Of a DNA stretch of 64,000 bases, positions 41,536-49,763 are shown one piece after another; within the stretch, counting starts at the first letter, position 1, and the number at the start of each line of letters is the position of its first letter. Under the pieces are notes generated by a model. The model saw only the letters and a program-made list of their open reading frames with translations. It searched no databases and was not told the origin of the DNA. The translations under genes and the position numbers were made by a program. The DNA comes from Rhodococcus antarcticus. Its GTDB lineage: Bacteria > Actinomycetota > Actinomycetes > Mycobacteriales > Mycobacteriaceae. The stretch spans positions 35,636 through 99,635 of the forward strand of contig NZ_CP110617.1 in the NCBI RefSeq assembly GCF_026153295.1, read 5' to 3'.

Positions 41536-42311
41536 TCGCGCTGGCCACCGCGCTAGTCGCGTTGTGGTACGCGCTCAGGGCAGCGGCGCGCTGGTCACCC
41601 CGCGCTGGCTCGGTGGTGACCCAGCTGAGTCCACATACTCGGAGGCTGCATGCCTGGGTGCTCTCGGCACCGGCAACGTTCACCTATATCGCTGTCTTTT
41701 CGGCATCGACCGTCATAGCCCGCGACGCACCCTCACACCTGATCAGCATGCTGACCGTGCGCCAGGGCACCAGCCCGACACGACTAGCGGCCGACCCCAC
41801 GGTCCTGCTGACCAGCGCGCTGTGGGTCGCCAACGGAGGTGCCGCCTCGGGCCTGTACGCGGCGGTGTTCGCCACCGTGGTGGCATGGGCCGAACGCCGG
41901 TACGGGACACCGAGGATTGTGCTCATCGGCGCGGCCGGACACGTACTGGGGTCGCTGTTGACCGCGGTGATCTTGCAACGGGCGATCGCCAGCGGCTACC
42001 TATCCGACCGGTTGGCCCGCACCGCTGACGTCGGGGTGAGCTATGTGCTGGTCGCAGGCGTCGCCGCCGCCGTCATCCTCGTGCACGGTTGGCGCCGAAC
42101 CGCGGGGGCAACGGCGCTCGCCGCTGCCTTGCTGATCCCGCTTGCGGTGAACCGCACCATCTGGGACCTCGGCCATGTCCTGGCCGCGCTGTGCGGCCTC
42201 GCGGCGGCCATGGTGTCGCTCGCCATCGCCCCCACCCGAGCCAGTAGCTGGCGTGAACCACCGCGCGGCGACCTCGACGCTCGTCCGCTCAGCGGGACAC
42301 AGACCCCCTGA
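41532..42311 (+). CDS. Rhomboid-like multi-pass membrane protein
   Basis: This 259-residue membrane protein has about seven helices, including WVANGGAASGLYAAVFATVV and LAVNRTIWDLGHVLAALCGL, consistent with the actinobacterial rhomboid-like group. The GxSG catalytic serine and the HxxN of active rhomboids are not clearly present, so it may be a non-proteolytic relative. Coupled to the rhodanese gene. Confidence 0.6.
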   Translation: MIALATALVALWYALRAAARWSPRAGSVVTQLSPHTRRLHAWVLSAPATFTYIAVFSASTVIARDAPSHLISMLTVRQGTSPTRLAADPTVLLTSALWVANGGAASGLYAAVFATVVAWAERRYGTPRIVLIGAAGHVLGSLLTAVILQRAIASGYLSDRLARTADVGVSYVLVAGVAAAVILVHGWRRTAGATALAAALLIPLAVNRTIWDLGHVLAALCGLAAAMVSLAIAPTRASSWREPPRGDLDARPLSGTQTP

Positions 42312-42515
42312 GGGCCGCAATGGCCCGATCTACGTCCGTGCCGGTGGTACTGATGTGAAATGCCAGGCGCAGCCGTCCCGCGCTAGGGTCGGAAGCATCC
42401 GTATCGAGTAGTGATCTAGTGACGTAGTTGGTGAGGATGCGGAAGACGGGGGCGGTGCCGCGGAGGTGCTCGAGGCCTCCGTTGACGGCCTCGGTAGGTC
42501 CGTGGACGCGCCGGG
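42289..42515 (-). pseudogene. ISL3-type transposase tail fused to class V aminotransferase tail
   Basis: One minus-strand frame reads GPTEAVNGGLEHLRGTAPVF and ILTNYVTRSLL, the C-terminal end of ISL3-family transposases. It runs without a stop into RLRLAFHISTTGTDVDRAIA, the closing strand and helix of class V aminotransferases. It has no start codon. Two unrelated gene ends joined here are best explained by insertion and deletion. Confidence 0.55.
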
Positions 42516-42534
42516 TCGGTCGAAGTAGACAGGG

Positions 42535-43413
42535 TCAGAGGTGGCGGCGGATCCGACGCCCGGTCACCTCGTCGGCCACGAGGCGGACCGCGGTCGACCG
42601 CTGCGCACCGGCCCAGGACTGGATGCCCAGCTCGTGGACCCCGGCGAGGGCGGTGGCGTCGGTCAGGAGCGCGCCATGGCCCCGCACCAACACACTCCAC
42701 CCTTCACCGAGAGCATCGTCGAAGTGGTCCACCTCGACGGCAAGCGGGTGCCCCGACGTCATGGCCGCTGCCAGAGCACCATGACCGGTCTGGAACACGA
42801 TCGCGTCGGCGACCGTCCGGAAGTTCATGGGCAACGCGAGCGGACCGTGGTCGTCGTCGAAGACCACCCGGCCGATGCCACCCCCACGAATGAGGTCCCA
42901 GCACGCCGCGGTGTCCAGGACCTCCAACCGGGGGGTTCCAGCGGGACGACCACCGCTGCCCACCGGGTGCCCGAAGCCGTGGCCCTGCAACGCGGCCACC
43001 GTCGTCGCGAGCACCGCAGCCAACCGGGACAACCCCCCCAGAGGGGCCACCGGCGACGACCCTTCCTCGAGGTAGCGCAGATACCCCGGGGCCATCCCCG
43101 CCCGATGAGCAACTTCTTCTCGGCTCAGCCCACGTTCGTCACGACGCTGCACGATCCGCCGGCCCAGGTCCCCCGCCTGCCCCCCAGCCCCGCCCGCAAC
43201 ACCAGCCCCGCCCGCAACACCAGCCTCGCCAACGACACGCACCGCGTCACCCGACGGACCGGGGTGCCCACCCGGTCTCCCGGTGTCGTGCAACGCGGGG
43301 TGTGCGTCGTTGGCGATGTCCAGCTCGTGCTGCAGCGCGAGTAGCGCAGCGATGCTCTCGTGCGGCGGTCCTGCTCCGGGCTGCGGTGGTGGGTTCGGTG
43401 CTGGTCTGGTCAT
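42535..43413 (-). CDS. HTH-PPOX fusion regulator with HELD motif
   Basis: This 292-residue protein has three parts. The N-terminus (residues 1-45) carries LLALQHELDIANDAHPAL, the motif also found alone at 11789-11950. Residues about 80-150 form an Xre-type helix-turn-helix, RRDERGLSREEVAHRAGMAP. The C-terminal 135 residues are a pyridoxamine 5'-phosphate oxidase-like flavin-binding fold (GRVVFDDDHGPLALPMNFRT). Such HTH-PPOX proteins are thought to sense flavin or redox state. ATG 43413 has a GGAGG site. It is transcribed after DUF302 copy 2. Confidence 0.8.
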   Translation of the reverse strand: MTRPAPNPPPQPGAGPPHESIAALLALQHELDIANDAHPALHDTGRPGGHPGPSGDAVRVVGEAGVAGGAGVAGGAGGQAGDLGRRIVQRRDERGLSREEVAHRAGMAPGYLRYLEEGSSPVAPLGGLSRLAAVLATTVAALQGHGFGHPVGSGGRPAGTPRLEVLDTAACWDLIRGGGIGRVVFDDDHGPLALPMNFRTVADAIVFQTGHGALAAAMTSGHPLAVEVDHFDDALGEGWSVLVRGHGALLTDATALAGVHELGIQSWAGAQRSTAVRLVADEVTGRRIRRHL

Positions 43414-43546
43414 GGGGTCGGCCTCCTCCGCTTGTGGTGCCTCTGTCAGTGTCCTCGCGCGGGGCCCCGAGGTCACAGAGCCGTTGGACCCCGATAAGGG
43501 CACACCGTCGCCGCTCACGTGCGGACACACCCCCCGCCCCGCGACG

Positions 43547-43939
43547 TCAGCCCGACACAGCCGCGAGCACGGCGTTCAGGCGGGTCGAGGCCTCATCAGC
43601 GAGGGTCGCCATGGCGGGCAGGGCGGTCACCGCGGCCATCAGCTGGGGGTCGAGGATCTGCACGGTGGAGCCGGCCCCGTCGCCACGGACCACGACGTTG
43701 CAGGGCAGCAGCACCCCGGTGGCGCGGTCGGCGTCGATCGCCTGCTCGGCCAGCACCGGGTTGCAGGCACCCAGGATGATGTAGGGCTCCATGTCCCTGT
43801 CCCGCTTGGACTTCATGGTGGCCTGCACGTCGATCTCGGTGAGCACCCCGAAGCCCTGGTCGGTCAGGGCGGCGCGGGTCGCGGCGAGAGCCTCGGCGTA
43901 GGGCAGGGCAACGGACACACTGTTCTGGTAAGTGAGCAC
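43547..43939 (-). CDS. DUF302 domain protein (copy 2)
   Basis: This 130-residue protein is closely similar to the copy at 12050-12442, sharing LTEIDVQATMK, the ILGACNP segment and LLPCNVVVRGDG. It lies downstream of the second multicopper oxidase on the same strand. Two copies beside two multicopper oxidases suggest that DUF302 has a fixed role in this module. Confidence 0.85.
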   Translation of the reverse strand: MLTYQNSVSVALPYAEALAATRAALTDQGFGVLTEIDVQATMKSKRDRDMEPYIILGACNPVLAEQAIDADRATGVLLPCNVVVRGDGAGSTVQILDPQLMAAVTALPAMATLADEASTRLNAVLAAVSG

Positions 43940-44030
43940 GGTAGGGCCTCTCGTTCGGGTCGGACGCGGGTGGTACCGGGAGGCACGGGCGGAGACAGTT
44001 CAGCGCGGGCCGGGCGACGCACGCCAGGGC

Positions 44031-45602
44031 TCACCCCTGGTAGGACAGAACATCCATCATCCCGAGCTCGGCGTGGTAGGCGTTGTGGCAGTGCACCATC
44101 CACTGGCCAGGGTTGTCGGCCTGGACCTGTATCGCCATGGTCTGCATGGGCGCCACGATGATCGTGTCCTTGCGCACCCCGGGCCCCGAGGACGTCGCGG
44201 CCGCGAACGTGTGTCCGTGCAGGTGCATCGGGTGGAACATCATCGTCTGGTTGCGCAGCGTCAACGCGACCCGCTCCCCCGCGGCGACCAGGAGCGGCTG
44301 GTGGTCGGCGAAGGTGGCGCCGTTGATGAGCCACCGCCGCCCGCCGTCGGCCATCCCCAGCACCACGTCGTGCTCACGGTCAGGGGCGTGAGCCGGCAGT
44401 ACGGCTGAGACGGTCGGGGCAAGATCGGCGTAGCTGAGCATGCGCCCACCGAGCTCGACCGGACGAGCCCCGACCACCGGTGCCGGGCCGCTGGCGCTGC
44501 GCAGCACCGCCAGGGCGGCCGGGTCACCCTTGCCCTCGGGCACGGCGACGATGGGGAACGCACCGTCCGCGACGGTAACCACCACGTCGTAACGCTCCCC
44601 CATCCCCAGCAGCAGGGTGTCGACCTCGACGGGCACCACCGGGAACCCGTCGGCGTGGGTGACGGTCAGACGGTGCCCACCCACGGCGAACCGGTAGGCG
44701 GTGTCACCACCGGCGTTGATCAACCGGAACCGGATCCGGTGCCCGGGCACCGACGTCACCGTCACCGGGTCCCGGGGCACGCGACCGTTGATCAGGTGCG
44801 CCGGGTACACGACGTCCCCGGTGTCAGCACCCAACGGCTGGGACGCAGACACACCACCCATCCCGCTGCCACCCATGCCGCTGCCGCTGCTCATGCCGTT
44901 CATGCCGCCGCCGCGCATGCCGTCGCGGCGCATCCGGTCGAGGTTGACCTGCGGGGAGTCACCCCAGCCGTCGGTCCAGTCATCCAGCACCATCACGACC
45001 TCCTCGTCATACCCGCCGGGCTCGTGGGGGTCGGCCACGATCAGCGCCGCCTGCATCCCCATGTCCAGCTGGATCCCGACGTGCGGGTGGAACCAGTACG
45101 TGCCCGGGTCTGGGACGGTGAACGCGTAGTCGACCCTGCCCCCGGGGGCAACAGGGTCCATGGTCAGCCCGGGCACCCCGTCCATGTCGTTGCGCAGGGC
45201 CACCCCGTGCCAGTGCACCGTGGTCGGGTCGGGCAACCCGTTGACCAGGGTCACCGCCAACCGGTCGCCAGCGTTCACCCGGATCTCCGGTCCGGGGACC
45301 GTGCCGTCGTAGGCCCAGGTGGACACGGTGCGCCCCCCGAGGTCCACCGTCACCGGGGCCGCGGTCAGCCGCCGGGTCACCGTGGTGCCCGTGAAGTGGC
45401 GGGCGGCTTCGGTGGCCGCCACCACCGCTGAACTAGGCCCCACCGGTGCACCCAGCCCCACCAACGTGGGTGCGGTGGGCTCGAACACCCGGACCCCGGC
45501 ATAGCTACCACCGACCACCACAGCCCCCGCCGCGCCCAGCTGCAGGACCCTGCGTCGGGTGAGCCGCGGACTGGGGGTCGGCGGCGAGGACATCGGTTTC
45601 AT
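44031..45602 (-). CDS. Multicopper oxidase (copy 2)
   Basis: This 523-residue exported oxidase has a twin-arginine signal (LTRRRVLQLGAAGAVVVGG). Copper ligands appear in VHWHGVAL near residue 128, YWFHPHVG near 172, FHPMHLHGHTF near 459 and HCHNAYHAELGMM near 506. A Met/Gly-rich insert, MNGMSSGSGMGGSGMGG, near residue 240 suggests cuprous copper handling. It is only distantly like copy 1, so the two are probably not a recent duplication. A SHOCT gene precedes and DUF302 follows it. Confidence 0.9.
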   Translation of the reverse strand: MKPMSSPPTPSPRLTRRRVLQLGAAGAVVVGGSYAGVRVFEPTAPTLVGLGAPVGPSSAVVAATEAARHFTGTTVTRRLTAAPVTVDLGGRTVSTWAYDGTVPGPEIRVNAGDRLAVTLVNGLPDPTTVHWHGVALRNDMDGVPGLTMDPVAPGGRVDYAFTVPDPGTYWFHPHVGIQLDMGMQAALIVADPHEPGGYDEEVVMVLDDWTDGWGDSPQVNLDRMRRDGMRGGGMNGMSSGSGMGGSGMGGVSASQPLGADTGDVVYPAHLINGRVPRDPVTVTSVPGHRIRFRLINAGGDTAYRFAVGGHRLTVTHADGFPVVPVEVDTLLLGMGERYDVVVTVADGAFPIVAVPEGKGDPAALAVLRSASGPAPVVGARPVELGGRMLSYADLAPTVSAVLPAHAPDREHDVVLGMADGGRRWLINGATFADHQPLLVAAGERVALTLRNQTMMFHPMHLHGHTFAAATSSGPGVRKDTIIVAPMQTMAIQVQADNPGQWMVHCHNAYHAELGMMDVLSYQG

Positions 45603-45733
45603 GGGGCTCCTCAGCGGGGTTCAGGGGTCACCGCGAACCGCCCGTGACCGTCGGGGGATGACCCGAGGGCGCGGTATCGGACCCTGCCCGCGCCGCGCCT
45701 GGAGGCCGCAGCGCCGTGGCGCGGGCGGCGAGC

Positions 45734-46006
45734 CTAGAGCTGTTTCTGACCGTGCAGGGCGGCGAGGCGACCGGTGAACTCGGTCTCGTCGATGTCCCCG
45801 CGGGCGAATCGCTCAGCGAGCAGCTGCTGGGCGGTGCGATGCGCGGGAACCATGCCCCCCGCGACCCGGTCACGGCGTTCGGGCTGGCGGAACACCACGA
45901 CGAGACCCGCGATGACCAGCCCCCAGAACACCAGCATGCCAACACCCATCAGCAGGTAGCCCCACCCGTTGCCGACGCCACCATCATTGCCGTACCAGAA
46001 CATCAT
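45734..46006 (-). CDS. SHOCT domain membrane protein (copy D)
   Basis: This 90-residue protein starts MMFWYGNDGG and has a membrane helix at residues 18-40 and a SHOCT domain, LLAERFARGDIDETEFTGRL. It is the close relative of copy A (15590-15850), sharing GGMVPAHR. It is the first gene of the second copper module. Confidence 0.85.
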   Translation of the reverse strand: MMFWYGNDGGVGNGWGYLLMGVGMLVFWGLVIAGLVVVFRQPERRDRVAGGMVPAHRTAQQLLAERFARGDIDETEFTGRLAALHGQKQL

Positions 46007-46302
46007 CGAACCTCCTCCTCGAAAGCACCCCGCGGGGGGCTACCGAACTCGCCTACCAACCGTTGATCGCGGCTGGCGTTGATCGCGGCTGGCGTTGATC
46101 GCGGCTGGCCACACACCACGGTGCCCGCAATGGTGCCTCGCAGGCAGAGCCCTACGTCCTGTCACCACGAGACCCAGGACACCGCAGGCTCACCCCGCCG
46201 CAGATAGCAAAGACGACCAGCGGGGTCGGACCTTGCCGGCGCGGTCCGAAGCCCGGTGTACCGCGCCCCGGTTTCCCTGCTCAGCTCCAGGCCCTGGCGG
46301 GG

Positions 46303-46674
46303 TCAGCCGTTGCTGCCGCCCACGCTGCCTCCTGGGCCACCGTTGCTGCCGCCGACGCTACCCATCATGGCGCCGGTTCCGTGCTGGCCGTTCATCATGG
46401 CGCTCATGCCGCCGGCCCCGGACATCATCTTCTCCATCTGGGGGCGCATCTGGTCGTGCATCTGCTGGGCGGCGGCCTGCTGGTCGGCGGGCAGCGTCGC
46501 GATCATCGTGGTCATCTGCGTGTCCATCTGGGCCTGCTGCTGCGTGTCCGTCGAGCTCGGCGGGGTAGGCGCCGGGGACGCCGAGGCGCTCGTGGCGCCG
46601 GCGATCAGGCCGAGGCCCAGCACTGCTGTCGCTGCTGCGGCCGCCAGACCTGTGCGTGTCCGCGTGTTCTTCAT
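46303..46674 (-). CDS. Secreted Met/Gln-rich protein
   Basis: This 123-residue exported protein has a Sec signal peptide (about residues 1-33, ending near SASAS) and a helical Met/Gln-rich body: MDTQMTTMIATLPADQQAAA and MRPQMEKMMSGAGGMSAMM. Gly/Ser repeats of GGSNG close the protein. Met clusters suggest extracytoplasmic copper binding, in keeping with the neighbours. ATG 46674 has a GAGGAG site. Confidence 0.65.
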   Translation of the reverse strand: MKNTRTRTGLAAAAATAVLGLGLIAGATSASASPAPTPPSSTDTQQQAQMDTQMTTMIATLPADQQAAAQQMHDQMRPQMEKMMSGAGGMSAMMNGQHGTGAMMGSVGGSNGGPGGSVGGSNG

Positions 46675-46733
46675 GGTGGTCACTCCTCATCGATTGGGGG
46701 TGGTGCTCGAACACCCCTGACGGTAGGTCCCGG

Positions 46734-47630
46734 TCATGGAGATCCTGTGAACCTGAGATGGGATTTGTGTGCGATCACGGGCAGGCGCACCAGGAACCGG
46801 CTGCCGTGTCCGGGGTCGCTGGTCACCGAGATCTCCCCGTCGTGCGCGGCGACGAGTCCGGCGACCACGGCCAGCCCGATGCCCGAGCCGCGACCGGTCG
46901 AGGTGGCACCCCGGAAGAACCGCTCGAACACGCGGGGAATGTCCTCGGCCGGGATACCCACCCCGGTGTCGGCCACCACGAGCTCGGCGTCCCCGCCAAC
47001 GACCTGCAGGGTGACGGTGATGGTGCCACCGGTCGGGGTGAACTTCGTCGCGTTGGTCACCAGGTTGGTCACCACCTGCCGCAGCCGCACCGGGTCGGCC
47101 ACCACGCTCACCTCGGCGAGGTCGCTGCGCATCTGAAGGCCCGACTCGGCGACATGAGCTCCCAGCCCGGCCAGGGTGTCGGCGACCAGCGGGGCCAGGG
47201 CCACCTCGCGCCGGTCCAGGGTGAAGCCGGCGGCGTCGGCGTCGGCGACGGTCTCCAGGTCCGCCACCAGGCGACCCAGCCGCAGCGCCTCCTCGTGCAG
47301 CGAGTCGATCACCTCAGGTTCCGGGGCGACCACCCCGTCCTGGACGGCTTCGAGGTGGCCCTGCAGGATGCTCACCCGGGCCCGCCGGTCGCGGTGACCG
47401 GCGGCGAGCTCGTCAGCCGCCGCGGTCAGCTCCAGGACCCGGGCGGTGATGCCCCGCGCGATCAGCAACCCGACGCCCAGCGCGACCACCCCCGCGGCCA
47501 GGGCCCCACCGAGCAGCGCCTGGTTAACCGAGGTGCGCAACGCCGACTTGCGGTGGGCGTGGTCACGTGGCGCTGGACCTGCGCCGGGGTGAAGGGTCGG
47601 CAGAGGTTGAGGTGGTTTTGGCGCGGCCAA
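46734..47630 (-). pseudogene. Histidine kinase lacking the phospho-accepting H-box
   Basis: The frame encodes one membrane helix, a HAMP-like start (ARGITARVLELTAAADELAAG) and then, after RRAR, directly VSILQGHLEAVQDGVVAPEP. In normal kinases a SHELRTP H-box with the phosphorylated His and about 60 residues sit between these. The N box (LVTNATKF) and G boxes (VVADTGVGIPAED, GRGSGIGLAVV) are intact. The first membrane helix and sensor domain are also missing. No response-regulator gene is adjacent. It is probably a decayed copper-sensing kinase, or at most a kinase-dead protein. Confidence 0.7.
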
Positions 47631-47695
47631 CTCGTCGCCGGGGGTAGAGCCTTCGGCAGTTGCGTTGGCCTCTTGACGCTGCCAGTGTCGAGGTT

Positions 47696-48170
47696 GTGCG
47701 TTGGCCCCAGGACGATGACGGCCCTCGACGCCACTACGACCTCGCCCGCCGCGACCACGCCGCTGACGAACGAGACCGGCTCGCCGACGACCGGGACCAG
47801 GATGCCTCCGGCCGTGACCAGGTCGCCGACGACCGGGACCGAGCCGCCGATATCCGCGACCACAACGCCGAGCTCCGCGACGACGACGCCGCCGACCGCG
47901 ATACGGCCGCTGCCCTGACCGAGGCCGGGCTCGGGGCCGCCGTCACGGCCAACGCCGATCCACCAGGCCGAGGCCGGGCGTGAAGCCTCCGCCGGGGACC
48001 GGCGACACAGTCGGGACGACCGCGGCGACGGGGCCCGCGGACGCTTCGAAGCCGAGCGGGACCGCATGGCCTCCCACATTGACCGTGGTGCCGGCGCCCA
48101 CGACCGCACCGCCGCAGCAGCCGCCGCCGCCGAGGATGCCGATGCGGATGCGGATGCGCCTGACCCCTGA
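47696..48170 (+). pseudogene. RDxxADxRD-repeat protein, frameshifted
   Basis: The first frame encodes repeats such as ARRDHAADERDRLADDRDQD and DRDRAADIRDHNAELRD, a charged helical repeat seen in the N-terminal part of some actinobacterial GGDEF and related proteins. It stops at 47981-47983, but the next frame continues the same pattern (DRRHSRDDRGDGARGRFEAE, then HDRTAAAAAA) to a stop at 48168-48170. One extra base near 47930-47980 explains this. Downstream catalytic domains are absent. Confidence 0.5.
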
Positions 48171-48667
48171 TCGGGCCGTGTGCACCCGGTGAACCGGACC
48201 AGCACCGCTGTGGCCCGCCCCCGTAGCGCGATCAGGTGCCGACGTGAACTGGAACAACCCCACACCCGCCGACATCGTCGAGCTACACCAGCTGAGGATC
48301 TCCTACGGGGGTCGGCGGGCGGGAAGCACCGTTCGGTGCGCACCCGTTTTTCTTACAGAACCCGCGGTGGCGGGAACCCCCGTCGCTACACCGACACCGC
48401 TGCCCCACGTCAAGGAGACGACGCGGGTTGCCGACACGGCGGTCGCCATCCGTCCTGTTCCGACGGAAAACGATCGAATACCGACATCTCCCGTCCGCAC
48501 GATAACGACAGTTATCGTCCTGTTCGTCGTGGGCCACCGCCGCGATCAGTTCGCCTACGGACAGCCCGGCCCTCCAGAGGGCTTGGCCGAGCTGGTCGTT
48601 CTCTGCGGGTCCTCAAAGAATTCGACGATCACCGTGGCTGAGCTTGACGAGGCCCATCGCGTGGCCC
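48171..48667. other. Intergenic stretch with palindrome
   Basis: Apart from the 20-base palindrome at 48499-48518, no gene or known site is recognised. Reading frames here look like chance openings. Confidence 0.4.
48499..48518. repeat. Palindrome ACGATAAC-GACA-GTTATCGT
   Basis: Two perfect 8-base arms flank a 4-base centre. The CGATAA and GTTAT parts recall the dif-like site at 35807. It may be an Xer-type scar or an operator for the minus-strand RES/Xre genes or a neighbour. Confidence 0.45.
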
Positions 48668-49258
48668 TCAGTCGACGACCCGGAGGTTGCCGCGGCGACC
48701 CCGTGAGCGGGGGTCTGCCGGGAGCTGGTTCCAGTTCTCGATGTCGACCTGCACGAGCCGTTCCCCGACCGTCAGCTTGTCCGGGAACACCACCAGGGTG
48801 TGGCCTCGGCCTGTGGCGGCCGGCGCTACCAGGCCGTGAAGTCCGAGCTGGTGGGCGACGGCACTGACCTCCTGGCACCGGCGATAAGCACCACGGTCGT
48901 CTGTTGATGACTGGAGGACGTCCATGGGGATGTCAATCGTGACGCGCGCAGCGGCGGAGCGGAGGTCGAGCACCTCGTTGATCGCGACCGTGGCGCTCAC
49001 GCACACGCGGGGCACGAAGGCACTGGCCGGCATCGGGTCCTCGACGGGGTCGACGAGGTGCCGGTAGGCCTCGACCACCACGGACTCCCGCGGGCGACCC
49101 AGGTACAACACCGGGAACCCGTCGGCTGTCCCCCACCGGCCGAGCGCCGTGTACCCCTCCAACGCGGTAGCGACGTGACGAGCGGCGAGGTGCCGCTCCC
49201 ACGTCCCGTCGACGGTGGAACGAGGAGCTTCAGCGATGCGGTCGGCCAACGAGTCCAT
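48668..49258 (-). CDS. RES domain toxin (NAD-degrading family)
   Basis: This 196-residue RES-family protein has LYLGRPRESVVVEAYRHLVD with the conserved Arg/Glu, then VLDLRSAAARVTIDIPMDVL and HTLVVFPDKL. RES toxins degrade NAD. It lies 3 bases after the Xre-type antitoxin gene, the usual order of such modules. Confidence 0.8.
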   Translation of the reverse strand: MDSLADRIAEAPRSTVDGTWERHLAARHVATALEGYTALGRWGTADGFPVLYLGRPRESVVVEAYRHLVDPVEDPMPASAFVPRVCVSATVAINEVLDLRSAAARVTIDIPMDVLQSSTDDRGAYRRCQEVSAVAHQLGLHGLVAPAATGRGHTLVVFPDKLTVGERLVQVDIENWNQLPADPRSRGRRGNLRVVD

Positions 49259-49261
49259 CGG

Positions 49262-49645
49262 TCATCTCCCCCCTGCGACCCAGCGGGCCTGGTCCAGGAC
49301 CTCGTCGGTCCGGCCGTCCATCAGAAGCTCGATGGGGCGCTGCATGTCCAGGTTGCGGTTGCGGGACCGCAGCCAGATTTCCATGCCTTCCGGGGTGTAG
49401 GTGTCTCGCAGCACATCGATGATCGTGTGCAGATCCAAGAGCTTGTCGGCGCTTCTGCCCCTGGGTGAGTTCGCACCACTGGCCCAGTTCTGCACGGTGC
49501 GCGCCGACGAACCGACGACCTTGGCGACCTCGACCTGCGTCACCCCAGCAGAGCCGATCTTCTCCAGCACCCCCAGGAAGCTCAGCGACTGCGCTCGTTG
49601 CCCCGGCGGGGCCTGGTGCTCCCGGTGGGCGGCGGTATCAGGCAT
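49262..49645 (-). CDS. Xre/MbcA/ParS-type antitoxin
   Basis: This 127-residue protein has an Xre helix-turn-helix (VTQVEVAKVVGSSARTVQNW) and the C-terminal toxin-binding region with EGMEIWLRSRNRNLDMQRPI, as in MbcA-type antitoxins that neutralise RES toxins. ATG 49645 follows an AAGAGGAG site. Confidence 0.85.
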   Translation of the reverse strand: MPDTAAHREHQAPPGQRAQSLSFLGVLEKIGSAGVTQVEVAKVVGSSARTVQNWASGANSPRGRSADKLLDLHTIIDVLRDTYTPEGMEIWLRSRNRNLDMQRPIELLMDGRTDEVLDQARWVAGGR

Positions 49646-49674
49646 GCGGGCTCCTCTTGCGTAGGTAATTGCAC

Positions 49675-49703
49675 ATCATGCTGCGCTATCAGTTGCTTGA
49701 CAA
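49675..49703 (-). promoter_or_regulatory. Promoter of the antitoxin-toxin operon
   Basis: On the minus strand TTGTCA (49703-49698) and CATGAT (49680-49675) are 17 bases apart. Two direct TTGCGTGTC copies just upstream (49705-49713 and 49717-49725, period 12) may bind the antitoxin or control the divergent 49764 gene. Confidence 0.55.
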
Positions 49704-49763
49704 CTTGCGTGTCGAGTTGCGTGTCTGTGCTACCGTCGACACTACGATCGAGAGGTGTAGACG

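Noticed and set aside
44655..45431. Plus-strand open frame of 258 residues
   Set aside because: Antisense of the second multicopper oxidase; His/Val/Gly-rich shadow without motifs.
48244..48867. Plus-strand frame starting MNWNNPTPADIVELHQL
   Set aside because: The start looks gene-like, but the frame runs into the antisense of the RES gene and no family or ribosome site supports it.
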